Shown: piece by piece, positions 42,639-45,515 of the stretch
Numbering within the stretch: the stretch's first letter is position 1
Layout: every line of letters begins with the position of its first letter
Origin: a virus
DNA: 45,515 nucleotides
Strand: one strand, 5' to 3'
IMG/VR virus record: IMGVR_UViG_3300045825_000178
Location: 1-45,515 of that record
Made by a program: the position numbers and the translations under genes
The notes under the pieces: generated by a model
Seen by the model: only the letters and a program-made list of their open reading frames with translations
Told to the model about the DNA's origin: nothing
The model's database searches: none

Positions 42639-42718
42639 AGTGGCGAGAGACTGATTACAGACTTGCCACTTAGGGCTATAACTACGCCCATACTTTTCAA
42701 CCACTTCAAAGGCTCAAA
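42639..42718 (+). other. Leader of the 197-residue gene, with hairpin
   Basis: AGTGGC at 42639-42644 pairs with GCCACT at 42665-42670, enclosing CTGATTACAG that forms a small inner stem. Parts of the leader, CTGATTACAGAC (42651-42662) and GGCTATAACTACGCCCAT (42674-42691), recur after the gene (43401-43412; 43520-43537). The gene's site AAAGG follows. Confidence 0.6.
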
Positions 42719-43312
42719 ATGAACACCATCGCTATCCCGTCCGTCCTGACAATCCATGCTATTGCGTCTGCTAAGTCAGGAAAGGTCAGTAAAAACGCGG
42801 ATAAAGCCGCAACTCTGTTGCGCACCGCATCAAGCGCAACCGTGCTAGCGGTTGCCATGTCAAAAGGTGCGCTGCAAACTACTGCGCAGTCTGCCCTTCG
42901 CGACCTTACGCCCACAATGGGGGCTATTCTGTCAGGGGATACGGTTGCTAATTGGGGCGACTTACTTACCATGCTTGCCAATCGTTTTGGCTTGCGCAAC
43001 CTTAACCGCGACAAACTGAGCACCCACTATATGAAAGGTCGTAAGGGCGTCATCGCTTACGTGCAACTCTGCCTTACAGACGCCTACGGCGATGAGAAAC
43101 GCGCTGAAGGCGATAAAGCCGCCGAAAAGGCAGACGCCCTTATTACGGAATTGTTGCAAGTGGTTGAAAACGTCAACCGCTTAAGCGATGCTCATGAATC
43201 CGCACGGTTGAAGGCAGAGACAGACGCGGCTTTGCTGGCCAGTGGTCTTGCACCAGACGCAACCGCACCAGACGCAACCGCACCCGCACCAGACGCCACG
43301 CAAGCCGCCTAA
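42719..43312 (+). CDS. Hypothetical protein with Ala/Pro/Asp-rich tail
   Basis: Protein of 197 residues not recognised. The first 125 residues are helical and Ala-rich with several Lys (SAKSGKVSKNADKAATLLRT, GALQTTAQSALRDLTPTMGA) followed by RDKLSTHYMKGRKGVIAYVQ. The middle is acidic and helical, and the tail is a disordered repeat APDAT (APDATAPDATAPAPDATQAA). The DNA of the tail repeats a 15-bp unit. AAAGG lies about six nt before ATG 42719. It is the first plus-strand gene after the control region and probably early or middle expressed. A DNA-associated or morphogenetic role is possible but not shown. Confidence 0.75.
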   Translation: MNTIAIPSVLTIHAIASAKSGKVSKNADKAATLLRTASSATVLAVAMSKGALQTTAQSALRDLTPTMGAILSGDTVANWGDLLTMLANRFGLRNLNRDKLSTHYMKGRKGVIAYVQLCLTDAYGDEKRAEGDKAAEKADALITELLQVVENVNRLSDAHESARLKAETDAALLASGLAPDATAPDATAPAPDATQAA

Positions 43313-43318
43313 ACGAAC

Positions 43319-43380
43319 AGCGACCTAGTACCGTACTAGGTCGCTATCTGCAAAGCCTTGCACGGGCTTTGCAGATAGCG
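43319..43380 (+). other. Two strong, overlapping hairpins after the 197-residue gene
   Basis: First stem: AGCGACCTAGTA, loop CCG, complement (43319-43345, 12 pairs). Second stem: CGCTATCTGCAAAGCC, 7-nt loop, complement (43342-43380, 16 pairs, none mismatched). They share bases 43342-43345, so full forms compete. There is no U-run, which argues against a simple terminator. Confidence 0.8.
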
Positions 43381-43396
43381 CAACCCGCTATAAGTA

Positions 43397-43414
43397 GCGT
43401 CTGATTACAGACGC
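43397..43414 (+). other. Perfect hairpin GCGTCTG, ATTA, CAGACGC
   Basis: Seven pairs with an ATTA loop. The top half CTGATTACAGAC is the same as in the leader hairpin at 42651-42662, so this hairpin apex is duplicated on either side of the gene. Confidence 0.75.
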
Positions 43415-43548
43415 GCACAGAACGATGCACCGTAACAGTGCGGCGTGAGCATGTCCGAAAGAGCAAGCTTCGCAATCTTCGCCACTCATTAAAAATCTAA
43501 AGTTAAAAATCAGTTGCAAGGCCATAACTACGCCTATGCGGCATGGGT

Positions 43549-43584
43549 GCCGGAAACAGCACAGCGAAAAGCGCCGGAAACAGC
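43549..43584 (+). repeat. 12-bp direct repeat, period 24
   Basis: GCCGGAAACAGC at 43549-43560 and 43573-43584 match exactly, with a 12-bp spacer. Confidence 0.85.
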
Positions 43585-43614
43585 GCATGACGCACCACGC
43601 ATAAAAATACTGAC

Positions 43615-43640
43615 AGATAACTTACGATAATATGAGCCAG
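43615..43640 (+). promoter_or_regulatory. Second copy of the AGATAAC/ATAATAT promoter-like element
   Basis: AGATAAC (43615-43621), 5 nt, ATAATAT (43627-43633), then GAGCCAG. Copy 1 at 42615-42640 has 6 nt between boxes and AGCCAG. There is CTGACA just upstream (43610-43615), which is too close to act as an ordinary -35 box. It may serve a transcript beginning near 43640. Confidence 0.45.
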
Positions 43641-43698
43641 CTACAAACCCAGCCAATCCGCGTAAATAATCGGCCTTTGTAACGTACACCCTATCACT

Positions 43699-43735
43699 TA
43701 GCTGTAGACAGCCTCAAATTAAGCTGTCTGTGCTA
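43699..43735 (+). other. Stem-loop in the intergenic region
   Basis: TAGC (43699-43702) pairs with GCTA (43732-43735) and AGACAGC (43706-43712) pairs with GCTGTCT (43723-43729) around a 10-nt loop. There is no U-run. Confidence 0.6.
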
Positions 43736-43783
43736 GTCCCTGCCGTGTAAACCTACAGAATTTAATAACACTGATACCAGTAT

Positions 43784-44074
43784 TTGAACCAATGGACGGT
43801 TCCAGACGCCCATACACACATAATATTCCCTACAGGTTATAACGACTCAAAACAACGTGACGCAGTTTACGTAGCATCGCCAACCCCGGCGGTTCGACTA
43901 TTCCCGGCGCCTAAATTTGCGCGTCAATGGATAGCCTCAACGACTAATAACGTAGTTAATAAAGACGGATGCGCGGTAACGTGTAGTCACAGCAATGCTG
44001 ACCATCTTTTGGCCTATGAACGGATAACTGTATCTTGCGGCTGCAGTGAAAAATACATAGGCTCCTTGATGTAA
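43784..44074 (+). CDS. Possible small Cys-containing protein, uncertain start
   Basis: Open frame of 96 codons that starts only with TTG 43784 and has no ribosome site. The product (PTPAVRLFPAPKFARQWIAS, then DGCAVTCSHSNADHLLAYER and VSCGCSEKY) has protein-like composition and two Cys pairs (C-x3-C and C-x-C) that could bind zinc. Codon use looks coding. No ATG lies in frame except the last codon. It may be a real gene with an unusual start, a decayed gene or chance. I include it because the next plus-strand gene is 338 bp away. Confidence 0.3.
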   Translation: MNQWTVPDAHTHIIFPTGYNDSKQRDAVYVASPTPAVRLFPAPKFARQWIASTTNNVVNKDGCAVTCSHSNADHLLAYERITVSCGCSEKYIGSLM

Positions 44075-44411
44075 ACCTACGCCAAGCGGTTGATAAATAA
44101 ACAGATGGGGTGTGACTAACAATCACTTTATCGCGGGTAGAGGCGCGTGTACCTCTAGACTAACGGACAGAAAGAATGCTCCGTAACGTATCGCAGCCCG
44201 TTGAATAGGCTGTTAACCAACCGATATGCGACCCCTGCCTACACCCCGAAAAATTCTTGGGTGTAGGCGGCGGCGCGTGTCAAATAAGCTGCTATCGCAG
44301 ACAGGAAGGGCGTGCGCCCTGCTTTAGTTACTTTAGTAACTCTCTTAGGTCTACGTTTACGTGGGCCTAACTGAGTTAGTAGTGTGCTAACTGACTTAAA
44401 AGGAACTATGT
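44075..44411 (+). other. 337-bp intergenic region with five consecutive stems
   Basis: No gene seen. Stems: GCCTACACCC with its complement (44237-44268, 12-nt loop); AGGGC/GCCCT (44307-44320); AGTTAC, TTTA, GTAACT (44326-44341); an 11-pair stem with a TTTA loop (44345-44370, two G-U pairs); and AGTTAG/CTAACT (44374-44392). The last ends 10 nt before the ribosome site of the next gene. The AGGGC/GCCCT stem followed by GCUUU resembles a weak terminator. Confidence 0.7.
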
Positions 44412-44630
44412 ATGCAACAGCAACAACTTGATGTCGTGGGCGCTGAAATTAACGCCTTGATCAACCAACTGCAAGGCGGTTTAATCACCGTCATTGAATT
44501 CGTGGACGCTATCGCACACAAGCGCGTGTACCTACCCAATGAAGACGCTCTGTGCGGCCTTCTGTGCCCCTTCACGGGCCTGCGTTACCCCACGGCAGAG
44601 GAACTGGCTGTCATGGACGCAAGGGCTTAA
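44412..44630 (+). CDS. Small hypothetical protein
   Basis: Protein of 72 residues: a helical N-terminus (QQQLDVVGAEINALINQLQG), a short sheet and a C-terminal LCPFTGLRYPTAEELAVMDA with two Cys (CGLLCPF). AAAGGA lies seven nt upstream of ATG 44412, a good ribosome site. I do not recognise the family. It is followed within 3 nt by a short basic frame. The gene lies in a cluster of tiny plus-strand genes that often act against host functions, but nothing in the sequence proves this. Confidence 0.72.
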   Translation: MQQQQLDVVGAEINALINQLQGGLITVIEFVDAIAHKRVYLPNEDALCGLLCPFTGLRYPTAEELAVMDARA

Positions 44631-44632
44631 TC

Positions 44633-44794
44633 GTGGGCGCAGCAAGGGAAAAGCACAAGTACGTCCCGCACATAGGTAAGAATCATGTGCGGCCTGTGCA
44701 GCCTACAGTAATAGGCAACGGGCCTAGCATACGTGTGCTTGGGCCAAAGAGCTTGCGTAAGCAGGCATTGAAACTTAAAAGGAGCTATCCATGA
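44633..44794 (+). CDS. Small very basic protein
   Basis: Protein of 53 residues from GTG 44633 (AAGGG about eight nt upstream): GAAREKHKYVPHIGKNHVRP and GPKSLRKQALKLKRSYP. It is rich in Lys, Arg and His. Its stop overlaps the ATG of the next gene by 4 nt, which supports translation. The same frame is open further upstream to 44552, but that part lies antiphase within the preceding gene. Probably binds nucleic acid or a host protein; unproven. Confidence 0.55.
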   Translation: MGAAREKHKYVPHIGKNHVRPVQPTVIGNGPSIRVLGPKSLRKQALKLKRSYP

Positions 44795-45039
44795 AACCAC
44801 TTGATACCCAATCTATCCCGCTTGATATGCGTGTGCTTGCAGCTAATGCGGGCCTTGAGTACGTAAACTGCACTATTGCGGTGCAGTTAGCGGAAGAGGT
44901 GCATTGGCAGCATAACAACGCCACCACGCATGATGCGCTGATGCTGGCGTATGGAGCGCAACGTGTGGCGCAAAACGAACTTGAACAGGCCTGCAAGGCT
45001 GTTAGCGCGTACATCGCAATAGCCGGCGTTAGCGCATAA
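44791..45039 (+). CDS. Small helical hypothetical protein
   Basis: Protein of 82 residues, predicted mostly helical: DMRVLAANAGLEYVNCTIAV, QLAEEVHWQHNNATTHDALM, QNELEQACKAVSAYIAIAG. AAAAGGAGC lies seven nt before ATG 44791. It overlaps the previous stop by 4 nt. No family is recognised. It is compatible with a small early regulator. Confidence 0.72.
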   Translation: MKPLDTQSIPLDMRVLAANAGLEYVNCTIAVQLAEEVHWQHNNATTHDALMLAYGAQRVAQNELEQACKAVSAYIAIAGVSA

Positions 45040-45052
45040 GACGAACTTTTTG

Positions 45053-45072
45053 TAGGCCTTCACGGGCCTACC
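45053..45072 (+). other. Intergenic hairpin
   Basis: GTAGGCC (45053-45059) pairs with GGCCTAC (45066-45072) around TTCACG. No U-run follows. Confidence 0.7.
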
Positions 45073-45106
45073 AAAGGCAGACTTTGCCCTACTTCAAAGG
45101 AAAATC

Positions 45107-45340
45107 ATGCGCACCCACTACGAAACCCAAAGGCGCAGACGCGCCGGTACTTCAAACATCATGAACTACGCGCTGTTCAGCCTCGCCATCGCCTGCCTCA
45201 TTGGCATGGGCGTGCTGACGATGATGGCGTGTGCTTACGCTGACGGTGATAGCGGGCTGCACCCTGCTATTGTCTCTGTTTGCGTGGCTGTGCTCGCTAT
45301 TCTCGGGTTTAAGGCCTGCTCTTTGGTGTGTGAGGGCTGA
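45107..45340 (+). CDS. Small membrane protein with two transmembrane segments
   Basis: Protein of 77 residues: a very basic N-terminus (RTHYETQRRRRAGTSN), a hydrophobic helix (YALFSLAIACLIGMGVLTMM, about 21-40), a short polar loop (ADGDSGLHP), and a second helix (IVSVCVAVLAILGFKACSLV, about 55-74). By the positive-inside rule the N-terminus is cytoplasmic. CAAAGGA lies six nt before ATG 45107. Unknown role; small membrane proteins in early phage regions may block superinfection or affect the host envelope. Confidence 0.75.
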   Translation: MRTHYETQRRRRAGTSNIMNYALFSLAIACLIGMGVLTMMACAYADGDSGLHPAIVSVCVAVLAILGFKACSLVCEG

Positions 45341-45406
45341 TATTGTTGGGTTTGAGGGTTTGTGATGGGTATGGGTTGGGGGTTAACGTGACTGCTATGC
45401 GTGCAT

Positions 45407-45431
45407 TTTGTTACAAATATTTTGTTAAAAT
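45407..45431 (+). promoter_or_regulatory. Palindrome plus TAAAAT box, copy 2
   Basis: TTTGTTACAAA (45407-45417), 8 nt, TAAAAT (45426-45431). Same spacing as copy 1 at 42205. An RNA starting about seven bases later would have a leader of about 50 nt before ATG 45488. It lies after a 66-bp stretch that is free of genes. Confidence 0.65.
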
Positions 45432-45487
45432 AGCCCCATTTTTTTTTAACAATTCGCTGTTTTTAAAAATGTTATTTAAGGAGCGTT

Positions 45488-45515
45488 ATGGACGATTGTT
45501 TTTGCACTGAGTGCG
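45488..45515 (+). CDS. Start of a further plus-strand gene, cut by window edge
   Basis: ATG 45488 follows TAAGGAG at seven nt spacing. The first nine residues read MDDCFCTEC, a Cys-rich start that could be a zinc-binding site. Only 28 nt are in the window. It is the likely first gene under the copy 2 promoter-like element. Confidence 0.6.

Larger units (their letters stand above)
41964..42718. other. 754-bp non-coding divergent control region
   Basis: No credible gene was found on either strand between the first late gene (minus) and the first right-hand gene (plus). From left to right the region holds a nested stem (42055-42100), a palindrome with a TAAAAT box (42205-42229), an inverted repeat (42393-42410), iteron-like direct repeats (42431-42536), a candidate sigma70 promoter (42603-42632) and a leader hairpin (42639-42670). 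It is AT-rich around 42140-42290. It is the likely origin or main control region for both flanking transcription blocks, although this is inference. Confidence 0.7.
43313..43783. other. 471-bp intergenic region without a credible gene
   Basis: Short frames here (for example 22 basic residues from 43536) lack ribosome sites. Besides the two hairpins above it holds a third (43397-43414), a 12-bp direct repeat, a second copy of the AGATAAC/ATAATAT element and a stem at 43699-43735. A small non-coding RNA starting near 43640 is possible. Confidence 0.6.

Noticed and set aside
43536-43605. Short basic frame of 22 codons
   Set aside because: No ribosome site; its basic composition comes from the 12-bp repeat.
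43880-43920. tRNA-like T-arm (GGTTCGACTATTCC)
   Set aside because: The flanking bases do not form the T stem and no acceptor or anticodon stem can be drawn.
44552-44632. Longer start for the small basic protein
   Set aside because: This part lies antiphase inside the 72-residue gene; GTG 44633 has a ribosome site and gives a compact product.
1-45515. Prophage signs such as integrase, repressor or attachment site
   Set aside because: None seen in this window; lifestyle cannot be decided because the genome continues beyond both edges.

Overview
The window is part of the genome of a tailed double-stranded DNA phage with a long, non-contractile tail (siphovirus architecture). Evidence: a lambda-type head and tail module in canonical order, a tape measure protein of about 1,750 residues, a gpG/gpGT-type frameshift site, a gpJ-like tip protein and a GpA-like terminase. 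An embedded Rz/Rz1 spanin pair means the host is Gram-negative. The host genus cannot be read from the sequence. I see no integrase, repressor or attachment site in this window.

There are three transcription blocks. (1) Positions 2-5235, plus strand: replication and recombination genes. These are a family A DNA polymerase cut by the window edge, a PD-(D/E)XK nuclease, an SbcD/Mre11-like nuclease and an SbcC/Rad50-like ATPase, each overlapping the next by 4 to 8 nt. (2) Positions 41950 down to 5232, minus strand: one long late block, read right to left. It runs through an HTH protein, a small protein, terminase large subunit, portal, S49 protease with nested scaffold, decoration protein, major capsid protein, head-tail joining proteins, tail terminator, tail tube, G/GT chaperones, tape measure, distal tail and hub proteins, an NlpC/P60 protein and a gpJ-like tip protein. 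Next come several fibre and accessory proteins, then a GH12-like glycanase. The block ends with holin, a 58-residue membrane protein, endolysin and Rz/Rz1. Rho-independent terminators follow the capsid and tail tube genes. (3) Positions 42719-45515, plus strand: small unrecognised genes separated by intergenic regions rich in stem-loops.

The 754-bp region where the late block and the small-gene block diverge (41964-42718) has no credible gene. It holds iteron-like repeats, inverted repeats and promoter-like elements, two of which recur further right. It is the best candidate here for a control region or replication origin.

The most interesting items are: the GH12-like enzyme with a chitin-binding-like module; a LamG-like fibre domain apparently interrupted by another module that also occurs elsewhere in the tail; four 59-residue tandem repeats in the tape measure; alternative RNA pairings that could mask the tail tube ribosome binding site; and the duplicated promoter/leader elements with strong, partly competing hairpins in the right-hand region. 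All family assignments come from reading motifs by eye; no database search was run.
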